A stretch of DNA of 25,260 nt, taken from Candidatus Staskawiczbacteria bacterium (lineage in GTDB: Bacteria; Patescibacteriota; Minisyncoccia; Minisyncoccales; Staskawiczbacteraceae). This document shows, piece after piece, positions 1 through 6,941 of the stretch (its first letter is position 1; the number at the start of each line of letters is the position of its first letter). Under the pieces are notes generated by a model, which was given only the letters and a program-made list of their open reading frames with translations, did no database searches and was not told the DNA's origin. A program made the position numbers and the translations under genes. The stretch is from NCBI GenBank assembly GCA_016866675.1, contig VGLO01000008.1, positions 1 to 25,260 of the forward strand, written 5' to 3'.

Positions 1-67
1 AAAAGAAAAGAGAAAGCAAGAAAAGTTAAGCAAACCAAAATAATATAATCCTAATCTACTAATTTAT

Positions 68-92
68 ACGAATACTACAAATTAGTATTCGT
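68..92. repeat. Perfect 10-bp inverted repeat upstream of yqeY
   Basis: Arms ACGAATACTA (68-77) and TAGTATTCGT (83-92) are exact reverse complements around a 5-base loop. They end 16 bases before the yqeY ATG. There is no T-tract, so an operator is likelier than a terminator. A -10-like TATTAT lies at 101-106. Bases 1-67 show nothing else recognisable. Confidence 0.5.
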
Positions 93-108
93 GGAATTCG
101 TATTATTT

Positions 109-624
109 ATGTTAAAGCAACAAATTCAATCAGATGCCATCAGTGCTATGAAGGAAGGCAAGAAAGATGTTTCTGAAATTCTGCGCATGGTTTTGTCTAA
201 TATAAATGCAAAAGAAAAAGAAAAGAGATACAAAATATCAAAAGACCTGCCTGCACATGCAGGAGAGCCAAGCTTATTAGAAGAAGATTTAAGTAAGAAA
301 TCAGAATTATCAGAAGATGAATTAATTTCTGCTGTATCCTCTGAAATAAAAAAGAGAAAGGATGCAATTGTTTTGTATGAAAAAGGAGAGAGGCCTGAAT
401 TGGCAGAAAAAGAAAAAAAGGAAATTGAAATTATACAAAAATATCTGCCAGAACAATTATCTGGAGATGACTTAATAAAATTAGTTGAAGAGTCAGTGGC
501 TAATGTGGGAGCAAAAGAAATAAAGGATATGGGAAAAGTGATGGCGGATTTAAATCCAAAGATAAAGGGCAAGGCAGATGGAGGAGAGGTCTCAAAAATT
601 GTAAAAGAATTTTTAGTAAAATAA
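109..624 (+). CDS. yqeY: YqeY/GatB-like family protein
   Basis: This is a 171-residue protein of the YqeY family, related to the C-terminal tRNA-binding part of GatB. The cellular role of stand-alone YqeY is not well settled. Family features are the N-terminal helix MLKQQIQSDAISAMKEGKK, a central run with KKRKDAI and an acidic helix (about 78-110), KYLPEQLS (111-118), and the C-terminal DMGKVMADLNPKIKGKADGG segment (about 140-159). The ATG at 109 was chosen over an upstream in-frame GTG at 91 because homologues begin with M-x-K-x-x-I and the GTG lies inside an inverted repeat. Residues about 44-66 form an extra stretch that typical YqeY lacks. No Shine-Dalgarno is seen, and a strong terminator follows directly. 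Confidence 0.9.
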   Translation: MLKQQIQSDAISAMKEGKKDVSEILRMVLSNINAKEKEKRYKISKDLPAHAGEPSLLEEDLSKKSELSEDELISAVSSEIKKRKDAIVLYEKGERPELAEKEKKEIEIIQKYLPEQLSGDDLIKLVEESVANVGAKEIKDMGKVMADLNPKIKGKADGGEVSKIVKEFLVK

Positions 625-648
625 AAAAACCGCCTTCTGGCGGTTTTT
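625..648 (+). terminator. Rho-independent terminator after yqeY
   Basis: AAAAACCGCC (625-634), loop TTCT, GGCGGTTTTT (639-648) make a perfect 10-bp stem ending in five Ts. It starts on the base after the yqeY stop. Confidence 0.92.
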
Positions 649-686
649 GATTTACCGATAATATTGTAGAATAAAACTAAACTCTT

Positions 687-956
687 TTGGAGGTTGTTAT
701 TATAAACGATGAAGAAATTCGTTTATTAATTGAGGATCCCAAGTTTGTTGAACATTTTATTAAAGAATGGATGCGGGATTGGGAAAATGCTAAAAAATGT
801 TTCTGCGGAGATAGGTGCGACTCACTATTTGGCAATGTAGAAAAGTGCCTAATCTGCCTTTCAAAGCCAACCGCAGAGTGTATGAGATTAGTTGTGTATA
901 GCAAGGTGTGCGCCCTGCTTTTTTTATGGTTAAATTATTGTATAATAGCACAATGA
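687..956 (+). CDS. Possible small Cys-rich protein (non-AUG start)
   Basis: An open frame of up to 89 residues lies between the yqeY terminator and ybeY. The middle looks coding: acidic and aromatic residues followed by Cys pairs (CFCGDRC, then CLIC) that could bind zinc or iron. I do not recognise the family. The start is unclear: TTG 687 has no ribosome site, while GGAGG at 689-693 would fit an ATT at 699, a rare start codon. A TAGAAT -10-like box lies at 667-672. The 3' end is also odd, because the frame runs through a terminator-like hairpin (900-925) and stops inside ybeY. It may be a decayed or frameshifted gene, or not a gene. Confidence 0.35.
   Translation: MEVVIINDEEIRLLIEDPKFVEHFIKEWMRDWENAKKCFCGDRCDSLFGNVEKCLICLSKPTAECMRLVVYSKVCALLFLWLNYCIIAQ
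900..925 (+). terminator. Probable terminator before ybeY
   Basis: AGCAAGG (900-906) pairs with CCCTGCT (913-919) with one A-C mismatch, followed by a run of seven Ts (919-925). It separates the small upstream ORF from the ybeY promoter. Confidence 0.6.
941..946 (+). promoter_or_regulatory. -10 box of a leaderless ybeY promoter
   Basis: A perfect TATAAT ends six bases before the ybeY ATG at 953, so the expected transcription start falls on or next to the start codon. No clear -35 hexamer is seen; the upstream area is T-rich. Confidence 0.7.
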
Positions 957-1363
957 TTGAAATAAATAATTTAACAAAATTTGCTGTGGATAAACGGTTT
1001 TTTTTGGGTGTTGCAAAATTAGTTTTAAAAGGCGAAAATAGAGAATTGGAGGATTTATCTATTGCTTTTGTGGGTCCTGAAGAAATTAAAAAATCAAACA
1101 AAGAGTATAGAGGCAAAGATAAGCCAACAGATGTTTTGAGTTTTGGGTCAAAAATGGGTTTTGAGAAAGATTTTATGGAAGTTGTAATTTGTCCTGAAGT
1201 TGTGGCTAAAAAAACTAACTCGTCTGGAGATGAATTAAAAAGGGAGTTAGCAAAATCGTTAATCCACGGCATTCTTCATAATTTAGGATACGACCACGAG
1301 AGATCAGAAAAAGACGAGGAAGTTATGGAGCAAAAACAGAATCAATATTTATTAAAAATTTAA
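953..1363 (+). CDS. ybeY: Endoribonuclease YbeY
   Basis: YbeY is a zinc-dependent endoribonuclease of the UPF0054 family, with a role in 16S rRNA 3' maturation and ribosome quality control. The hallmark HGILHNLGYDH (residues 105-115) carries the three metal-binding histidines H105, H109 and H115. The family pattern YRGKDKPTDVLSF is seen upstream. The length of 136 residues is near the usual 150. The ATG at 953 was chosen over one at 908 because homologues start just before this strand-forming segment and because the TATAAT at 941-946 would leave the upstream start untranscribed. The gene has no Shine-Dalgarno. It is followed after 46 bases by ftsA. Confidence 0.95.
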   Translation: MIEINNLTKFAVDKRFFLGVAKLVLKGENRELEDLSIAFVGPEEIKKSNKEYRGKDKPTDVLSFGSKMGFEKDFMEVVICPEVVAKKTNSSGDELKRELAKSLIHGILHNLGYDHERSEKDEEVMEQKQNQYLLKI

Positions 1364-1409
1364 GTTTTTATTCTAGATTCTAGTTTATAGATTCTAGGTT
1401 ATATAATTA
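1364..1409 (+). promoter_or_regulatory. ybeY-ftsA spacer: repeated AGATTCTAG and -10-like box
   Basis: AGATTCTAG occurs at 1375-1383 and again at 1389-1397, 14 bases apart. TTATAT/TATAAT at 1399-1407 looks like a -10 box close to the ftsA ATG at 1410. TATAAT alone would place the start site slightly inside the gene, so the promoter call is tentative. Confidence 0.35.
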
Positions 1410-2663
1410 ATGGCAAGAGCAAAAATAATTACGGGTTTAGATATTGGGACTAATTCTATTAAAGTTTTGGTTGCTGAAAAAAGAGGAAACGAATGGAATG
1501 TTTTGTCTTACTCCTCAATACCTTCTTTTGGTTTAAGAAAGGGTTCGGTCACCAATTTAGAAGAGACTTCAAGAAATATACAAACTTTAATAGCTGGAGC
1601 TGAAAGGGATATAGGAAGAAGAATAAATTCTGTCTATGTTAATATGGGCGGTAGTCACCTTTATGTGACTCCTTCAGACGGCTTGATTTCTGTTTCAAGA
1701 GCAGATCATATAATTTCTCAAGAGGATATTGATAGGGTTTTACAAGCAACAAGGGCAATTAATATTTCCAGAAATGAGGAAATATTAGATGTTTTTCCAA
1801 AAGAGTTTATTATTGATGATCAAAAAGGTGTAAAACATCCCTTGGGTTTAAGTGGAGTAAGGCTTCAAGCAAAAGTCCTTTTGCTTTGCTACTTTCAACA
1901 AAACTTTGTAAATCTTACCCAAGCCGTTCTTTCTGCCAAACTTCAAATTGATGATATTATTCCATCTCCGTTGGCTGCAGCAGAGTCTGTTTTAACAAGA
2001 GAACAAAAAGAAGCCGGAGTTGCTCTGATTGATATTGGTGCTTCAACAACTAGTCTAGCTGTTTTTGAGGAGGGAGATTTAGTTCATTTGGCCGTTTTTC
2101 CATTGGGTTCAGGAAATGTGACTCATGATTTAGCAATTGGTTTAAAAACAGAGATCGCAACCGCTGAAGATATTAAAAAACAATATGGAAGTTGCATATT
2201 GTCAGAAAAAGGAGAAAAAGAAAAGAAGGGATCATCTTTGAAAGGTAAATTGGCTCAAAACCAAAAACCAGATCCTATTACATCTCTGCCAGTTTCATTT
2301 ACTAAAAAGAATCTGGTTGATATTATTGAGCCAAGAGTTTCTGAAATATTTGATTTAATGCAAAAAGAGCTAAAGAAAATTGGACGCCAAGAATTGCTTC
2401 CCGCTGGAGTTGTTTTAACGGGCGGAGGAGCAAAACTTTCTCGCATTAAAGATTTAGCAAAAGAAAGATTAAAACTTCCATGCAGGATTGGTTATCCAAA
2501 AGACATTATTGGGCTTCAAGAGGATCCTTCTCTGGCTACTGTTGCCGGCCTTGTAATGAGTAGTCCTGATTTTTACGAAGAGGGCTCAAACTCAATGTCT
2601 TTTGAATTTATGAAGAGATGGTCTTCAAAATTCAGAAGAATGTTTAGGGTTTTTATACCGTAA
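1410..2663 (+). CDS. ftsA: Cell division protein FtsA
   Basis: FtsA is an actin-fold ATPase that polymerises on the inner face of the membrane and normally tethers FtsZ there. The N-terminus has the phosphate-1 loop DIGTNSIKVLVAE (about residues 11-23). The 1C subdomain follows (about 85-165), then the second phosphate motif ALIDIGASTTSLAVFEEG (about 206-223) and the adenosine motif VVLTGGGAKL (about 335-344). The C-terminus FEFMKRWSSKFRRMFRVFIP is a basic amphipathic helix, the expected membrane-targeting sequence. At 417 residues the protein is full length. It is followed after 8 bases by ftsZ, the usual order. Confidence 0.95.
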   Translation: MARAKIITGLDIGTNSIKVLVAEKRGNEWNVLSYSSIPSFGLRKGSVTNLEETSRNIQTLIAGAERDIGRRINSVYVNMGGSHLYVTPSDGLISVSRADHIISQEDIDRVLQATRAINISRNEEILDVFPKEFIIDDQKGVKHPLGLSGVRLQAKVLLLCYFQQNFVNLTQAVLSAKLQIDDIIPSPLAAAESVLTREQKEAGVALIDIGASTTSLAVFEEGDLVHLAVFPLGSGNVTHDLAIGLKTEIATAEDIKKQYGSCILSEKGEKEKKGSSLKGKLAQNQKPDPITSLPVSFTKKNLVDIIEPRVSEIFDLMQKELKKIGRQELLPAGVVLTGGGAKLSRIKDLAKERLKLPCRIGYPKDIIGLQEDPSLATVAGLVMSSPDFYEEGSNSMSFEFMKRWSSKFRRMFRVFIP

Positions 2664-2671
2664 TTAATAAA

Positions 2672-3658
2672 ATGAAAAACGTAGTTAAACAATTTGAAAA
2701 CAACTTTTCAATACCTGATTTTAAATTACAAACAAAAGGCATGCCCCAGATTAAAGTTTTTGGAGTTGGAGGGTCAGGCTCCAATACAGTTTCAAGAATA
2801 AATAACGCAGGTGTTTTGGGGGTTGAACTGGTTGCTTTAAATACAGATGTTCAAGCGCTTCATTTTTGCAAGGCTCAAAAAAAGATTTTAATCGGAAAAA
2901 ATATCACAAAGGGTTTGGGGGCAGGTATGGATGAGGGCCTGGGAAAGGCAGCTGCACTAGAAAATAAAGAAGAGATTATTCAAGCCCTTAAAAAAACAGA
3001 TATGGTTTTTGTTACCTGTGGATTGGGAGGGGGGACAGGAAGTGGGGCTTCGCCTATAATATGCGAGCTGGCAAAAAGTATGGGAATTTTAACCGTAGCT
3101 ATTGTGACAACACCATTTTCTTTTGAGGGTGAGCAAAGAAGGCAAATTGCCAAGAAAGCAATGGAAAGCCTGAGGGGTAAGGTAGATTCTCTTCTAGTTG
3201 TCCAAAACGATAAACTTTTAAAAATAATTGATGAAAAAACTACTGTTTCCAATGCTTTTGAGGTTTGTGATGATATTTTAAAACAGGCGGTTTTGGGAAT
3301 AACTGATTTAATTTTAGCTCCTGCCATAATCAATATTGACTTTGCCTCTGTAGTATCAGTTATGAAAAATTCAGGAAAAGCATTATTTGGTATGGGAAAA
3401 GCCAGTGGTCAGAATAGGGCTATTGAATCAGCTAATCAGGCAATTAATTCACCACTACTTGATTTTTCAATTAAGGGGTCAAGGGGAATATTGTTTAATG
3501 TTTCAGGAAACGATACAACTTTAAATGAGATAAAAGAAATTGGAAAATTTATTACAGAAAACGCCGATAAAAAAGCTAAAATAATTTTTGGGGCAATAAA
3601 AGACAGTACTTTAAAAAAGGGAGAATTAAAGGTGACTTTAATTGCTACTAAATTTTAA
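2672..3658 (+). CDS. ftsZ: Cell division protein FtsZ, tail-less
   Basis: FtsZ is the tubulin-like GTPase that forms the division ring. Visible motifs are the first glycine loop VFGVGGSGSNTVSRI, the tubulin signature GGGTGSG (residues 119-125), the T5 region TTPFSFEGEQR and the T7 synergy loop NIDFASV (221-227). Two points are odd. First, the second acidic residue of T7 (D212 in E. coli) is Ser226, and this residue normally helps hydrolyse GTP in the neighbouring subunit. Second, the protein stops at KVTLIATKF, the last strand of the globular core. It therefore lacks the disordered linker and conserved C-terminal peptide that bind FtsA, ZipA and other partners. It is 328 residues, against 380 or more in most bacteria. 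The next gene begins one base after the stop. Confidence 0.95.
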   Translation: MKNVVKQFENNFSIPDFKLQTKGMPQIKVFGVGGSGSNTVSRINNAGVLGVELVALNTDVQALHFCKAQKKILIGKNITKGLGAGMDEGLGKAAALENKEEIIQALKKTDMVFVTCGLGGGTGSGASPIICELAKSMGILTVAIVTTPFSFEGEQRRQIAKKAMESLRGKVDSLLVVQNDKLLKIIDEKTTVSNAFEVCDDILKQAVLGITDLILAPAIINIDFASVVSVMKNSGKALFGMGKASGQNRAIESANQAINSPLLDFSIKGSRGILFNVSGNDTTLNEIKEIGKFITENADKKAKIIFGAIKDSTLKKGELKVTLIATKF

Positions 3659-3659
3659 A

Positions 3660-4097
3660 ATGGAAAAAATTAGAGAAACAAATGATAATAATTATGAGTT
3701 AGATCCTTCTGATGAGGTTTTAAATCCAGAAGAAAGTTTTGAAGATCTCTGGGATAAAAGCGAGGATAGTAAAGAAATTGAAACTTTTGCTAAAACAGAT
3801 ACATTTGAAATTATCAGTAAAGATTACTTGAGAGAGATAAATGAGTTGGAGCGTGATAAAAAAGAGTTAATAGAAAGGTTGCATAAAGAAGGACTTATTG
3901 ATAAAAAATCTTGGGAAGGCGTGGTTTTAATTTTTAAAGATAAGCAAGAATTACTTGAGGCAAACGAGATAGAAGAAATAAGAAAAATGATGTTTAGAGA
4001 GTTTAAAGTAAATAATAAAAGAGATAGAAGGATGGAAGGAATTGGTTTAGAACCTGTAGAAAAAACTAATGTAATTGTAAAAAAGAAAGCTGCTTAG
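3660..4097 (+). CDS. Small acidic protein of unknown function next to ftsZ
   Basis: I do not recognise this 145-residue protein. The first 50 residues are very acidic and low in hydrophobics, with LNPEESFEDLWDK, and look disordered. Residues about 55-85 are charged and helical (YLREINELERDKKELIERLHKEG). A second helical part (about 95-120) is followed by a basic tail ending VKKKAA. No membrane segment or signal peptide is seen. The ATG at 3660, one base after the ftsZ stop, was preferred to a TTG at 3642 inside ftsZ, and the spacing suggests translational coupling. Its place between ftsZ and comEC makes a division-related role possible, but that is only inference. Confidence 0.75.
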   Translation: MEKIRETNDNNYELDPSDEVLNPEESFEDLWDKSEDSKEIETFAKTDTFEIISKDYLREINELERDKKELIERLHKEGLIDKKSWEGVVLIFKDKQELLEANEIEEIRKMMFREFKVNNKRDRRMEGIGLEPVEKTNVIVKKKAA

Positions 4098-4100
4098 CAA

Positions 4101-5618
4101 ATGAGCTCGTCAAAAAAACTTTTTTATTTTTGCTTATCTGTAATACTAGGAATTTTTGCGAGTTTAATAATTAAAATTCCCCACATATTTTTGTGGGGAA
4201 TTTTAATTTTAGGCGTATCTTTTGTATTTACATATTTTTTGCCAAAAAGATTTGAGAAAATAAATTTTGCGATAATTGGATTTTGTTTCTTATTTTTTGC
4301 TTTGGGTATATCAAGGGGGCAGGTTTCTTTATTAGAGATAGAGGGTGACTTAGTGAGAAAGTTAAATAATAGGGAGGATGTGGTTGTCTTAACGGGGGTA
4401 GTTGTAGAAGAGCCAGATATTAGGCAAAACCATCAGAATTTAAGAGTAAAGATAGATAAAACAAAAAGCATTGTTTTGGTTTCTGCAAATTCAAGGCCTA
4501 TTGTTAGTTATTTAGACAAGGTAAGAATAACTGGCAAATTAAAAACACCGGAAGTTTTTGATGGGTTTAATTACAAAAATTACTTAATAAAAGAAAAAAT
4601 ATATTCTGTTATGGGTTTTCCTAAAGTAGAAGTTATTTCAAAAGAGCATGAGTATAATATTTTTTCTTATTTATACGAAAAAATATTATTTATAAAGGAC
4701 AAGTTTAGCAAATCAATTAATTCTAGATTTGAAGGTGAGAGTGGGGCTTTAGTAAAAGGAATAATATTGGGAGACAACAAGTCAATGAGTCAGGAAACAA
4801 AAGATAAGTTTAGCTCTGCTGGACTGAGCCATCTTACAGCAATTTCTGGACTTAATATTGTAATACTAAGCTCAATTTTAATGTCTCTGATGCTTTTTTT
4901 GGGCTTTTGGAGACAGCAATCTCTTTACTTGTCATTTGTTATTCTTTGGTTTTATACTGCTTTGGTTGGGTTCCCTGCCTCTGGAGTTAGGGCGGCAATT
5001 ATGGCAAGTATATTGTTGTTGGCTGAGTTTTTTGGACGACAAAACACATCTTCAAGAACAGTTGTTTTGTCGGCTACTGTAATGCTCTTGCTGAATCCTT
5101 TTTTGTTAATTTATGACGTTGGTTTCCAGCTTTCTTTTTTAGCGGTATTAGGAATAATACACTTTAATCCTTTGTTAGATATTCTTTTTAAATTTACTAC
5201 AAAATCAGAATCAAGAATAATTGATATTTTTTACAAGAAATTAAACAATTTAAGAGAAATTATTTTTGTGACAATTTCTGCTCAAATTTTAACTATTCCA
5301 ATAATTATTTATAATTTTGGCTCACTTTCTTTAATTTCTCCTATTACAAACCTCTTGATTTTACCGTTTATACCACCACTTATGCTATTTGGGTTTTTGT
5401 CTGCATTTTTTGGAATTTTCTCAAGTTTTATTGGATGGGTTTTTTCTTTGCCGTGTCAGATAATTGTTTTTTATATTTTAAAAGTTGCAGATATTTTTTA
5501 CAAGAGCTGGGCAAGGCTTCCATTTGAAAATATGCCATTTGCTTGGGTTTTAATATACTACTTGTTAGCAGGAGGATTAATTTTTTGGTTAAACAGAAAG
5601 CTAAAGAAAATTATTTAA
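4101..5618 (+). CDS. comEC: ComEC/Rec2-type DNA uptake channel, no nuclease domain
   Basis: ComEC carries single-stranded DNA across the inner membrane during natural transformation. Two or three N-terminal membrane helices lead into the soluble DUF4131/OB-like part (about residues 80-180). The Competence domain follows, with signatures HLTAISGLNIVILSS and GFPASGVRAAIMAS and several more helices to the C-terminus. At 505 residues it ends after the channel and lacks the metallo-beta-lactamase-like domain found in about 750-residue homologues, which may be absent or encoded elsewhere. The ATG follows the preceding stop by 3 bases. A perfect 17-bp inverted repeat lies in the first 110 bases of the gene. 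Confidence 0.9.
   Translation: MSSSKKLFYFCLSVILGIFASLIIKIPHIFLWGILILGVSFVFTYFLPKRFEKINFAIIGFCFLFFALGISRGQVSLLEIEGDLVRKLNNREDVVVLTGVVVEEPDIRQNHQNLRVKIDKTKSIVLVSANSRPIVSYLDKVRITGKLKTPEVFDGFNYKNYLIKEKIYSVMGFPKVEVISKEHEYNIFSYLYEKILFIKDKFSKSINSRFEGESGALVKGIILGDNKSMSQETKDKFSSAGLSHLTAISGLNIVILSSILMSLMLFLGFWRQQSLYLSFVILWFYTALVGFPASGVRAAIMASILLLAEFFGRQNTSSRTVVLSATVMLLLNPFLLIYDVGFQLSFLAVLGIIHFNPLLDILFKFTTKSESRIIDIFYKKLNNLREIIFVTISAQILTIPIIIYNFGSLSLISPITNLLILPFIPPLMLFGFLSAFFGIFSSFIGWVFSLPCQIIVFYILKVADIFYKSWARLPFENMPFAWVLIYYLLAGGLIFWLNRKLKKII
4169..4208 (+). repeat. 17-bp perfect stem-loop inside the 5' end of comEC
   Basis: AATTAAAATTCCCCACA (4169-4185) and TGTGGGGAATTTTAATT (4192-4208) are exact reverse complements around a six-base loop TATTTT. 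A GC core is followed on the + strand by AATTTTAATTTT, resembling an intragenic terminator. The coding frame stays open through it. Confidence 0.85.
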
Positions 5619-5636
5619 AAATAATAGAAAAAAAGG

Positions 5637-5642
5637 TATAAT
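5637..5642 (+). promoter_or_regulatory. -10 box of a leaderless promoter for the surface-carbohydrate cluster
   Basis: TATAAT ends eight bases before the ATG at 5651, so transcription should start at about 5649-5651. No good -35 hexamer is seen. Confidence 0.6.
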
Positions 5643-5650
5643 CTACTCAA

Positions 5651-6940
5651 ATGGAAGATTTTATTAAAAAAGAAAAAAAGGCTTGGATTATAACCGTAGA
5701 TATGGGTTATGGACATCAAAGGACTGCATATCCTCTGAAGTTTTTGTCTCCAAATTACAAAGTCATAAATGCTAACCATTATGAAGGAATACCTCAAAGA
5801 GATAAAAAGCTCTGGTATTATGGGAGGCTTTCATATGAATTTATTTCTCGTTTCAGAAGCGTGCCCTTTGTAGGTGAAAAAGTTTGGGCCGTTTTTGATC
5901 ATTTTCAAAGAATTGTGGGATATTACCCAAAAAGAGATTTATCTAAAATAACTCTAAATCAAAGAATACCATTTTTTTTGATGAAAACTGGGTGGGGAAG
6001 GGATTTGGTAAATAGATTAAAAAGAAATAGGCTACCCATTATCTCTACATTTTTTTCTCCTGCTTTTATGGCAGAAGAGTTTGATTACTCAGGAGACATA
6101 TACTGTGTAATATGTGATGCAGATATATCAAGGGCGTGGGTTTCTTTACATCCCAAAAGAAGTGATATTAAATATTTTGTCCCTAATTCCTGGACTAGAG
6201 AAAGACTGCAACAATATGGAGTCAAAAAAGAAAATATATTTACTACCGGATATCCTTTACCAAAAGAAAACATAGGAGGAGAAAATATGGATATTTTAAA
6301 AAAGGATTTAGGGTATCGTATTTTAAATCTTGATCCAAAAGGAAATTATAGAAAAATTTACAAACCCCTAATAAAAAGTTATTTAGGCGAGCTTCCGTCA
6401 CTACCCAATCATCCTCTAACTATTATGTTTTCAATAGGAGGGGCTGGGGCACAAAAAGAAATTGGGGCTCAGATTATCAATAGCTTAAAAGATAAAATTT
6501 TAGATAAAAAAATACGAGTTATTATTTCGGTTGGAGTAAGGGAGGAGTTAAGAGAGTATTTTCAAAACCATGTTAAAGGATTGCAACTTGATGGTTGGGC
6601 ACATATTTTATCTGGAAAGAATATGAATGACTATTTTGAAAAATTCAACAAAGCTTTAAGGACAACAGACATTTTATGGACAAAACCTTCAGAACTTTCT
6701 TTTTACTCTGGCCTTGGAATTCCCATAGTGATTGCTCCACCGTTGGGCTCTCAAGAGGACTTTAATAAAAAATGGCTTTTGCATATTGGCTCAGCCATAG
6801 AGGCCGACAACCCAAAATACGCAGACCAATGGATTTTTGATTTGCTAGACTCTGGAGATTTTGCAGAGATGGCAATGCAAGGATTTATTGAGATTAAGTC
6901 TTTGGGAACATATAATATAGAGCGCATAATATCTGAATAA
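5651..6940 (+). CDS. GT-B-fold glycosyltransferase-like protein (MGDG synthase/MurG-like)
   Basis: This 429-residue soluble protein opens with WIITVDMGYGHQRTAYPL, similar to the GxGH(x)xA loop at the start of MGDG-synthase and MurG-type GT-B enzymes. A middle segment TIMFSIGGAGAQKEIGAQI (about residues 258-276) looks like the start of the second Rossmann domain. LWTKPSELSFYSGLGIPIVIAPPLGSQE (about 337-364) matches the donor-binding region that holds the nucleotide-sugar in MurG-like enzymes. Donor and acceptor cannot be told from sequence. It has no signal peptide, so it should act at the cytoplasmic membrane face. It is the first gene of four closely packed ones that look like a surface-glycan operon. 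An assignment as a clade-specific DUF of GT-B fold is equally possible. Confidence 0.6.
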   Translation: MEDFIKKEKKAWIITVDMGYGHQRTAYPLKFLSPNYKVINANHYEGIPQRDKKLWYYGRLSYEFISRFRSVPFVGEKVWAVFDHFQRIVGYYPKRDLSKITLNQRIPFFLMKTGWGRDLVNRLKRNRLPIISTFFSPAFMAEEFDYSGDIYCVICDADISRAWVSLHPKRSDIKYFVPNSWTRERLQQYGVKKENIFTTGYPLPKENIGGENMDILKKDLGYRILNLDPKGNYRKIYKPLIKSYLGELPSLPNHPLTIMFSIGGAGAQKEIGAQIINSLKDKILDKKIRVIISVGVREELREYFQNHVKGLQLDGWAHILSGKNMNDYFEKFNKALRTTDILWTKPSELSFYSGLGIPIVIAPPLGSQEDFNKKWLLHIGSAIEADNPKYADQWIFDLLDSGDFAEMAMQGFIEIKSLGTYNIERIISE

Positions 6941-6941
6941 A

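Noticed and set aside
91..108. GTG at 91 as the yqeY start
   Set aside because: It lies within the right arm of an inverted repeat and adds six residues absent from the family; ATG 109 matches the usual N-terminus.
4101..5618. comEC as a truncated pseudogene because the nuclease domain is missing
   Set aside because: The frame is intact, ends cleanly, and channel-only ComEC proteins occur in other bacteria.
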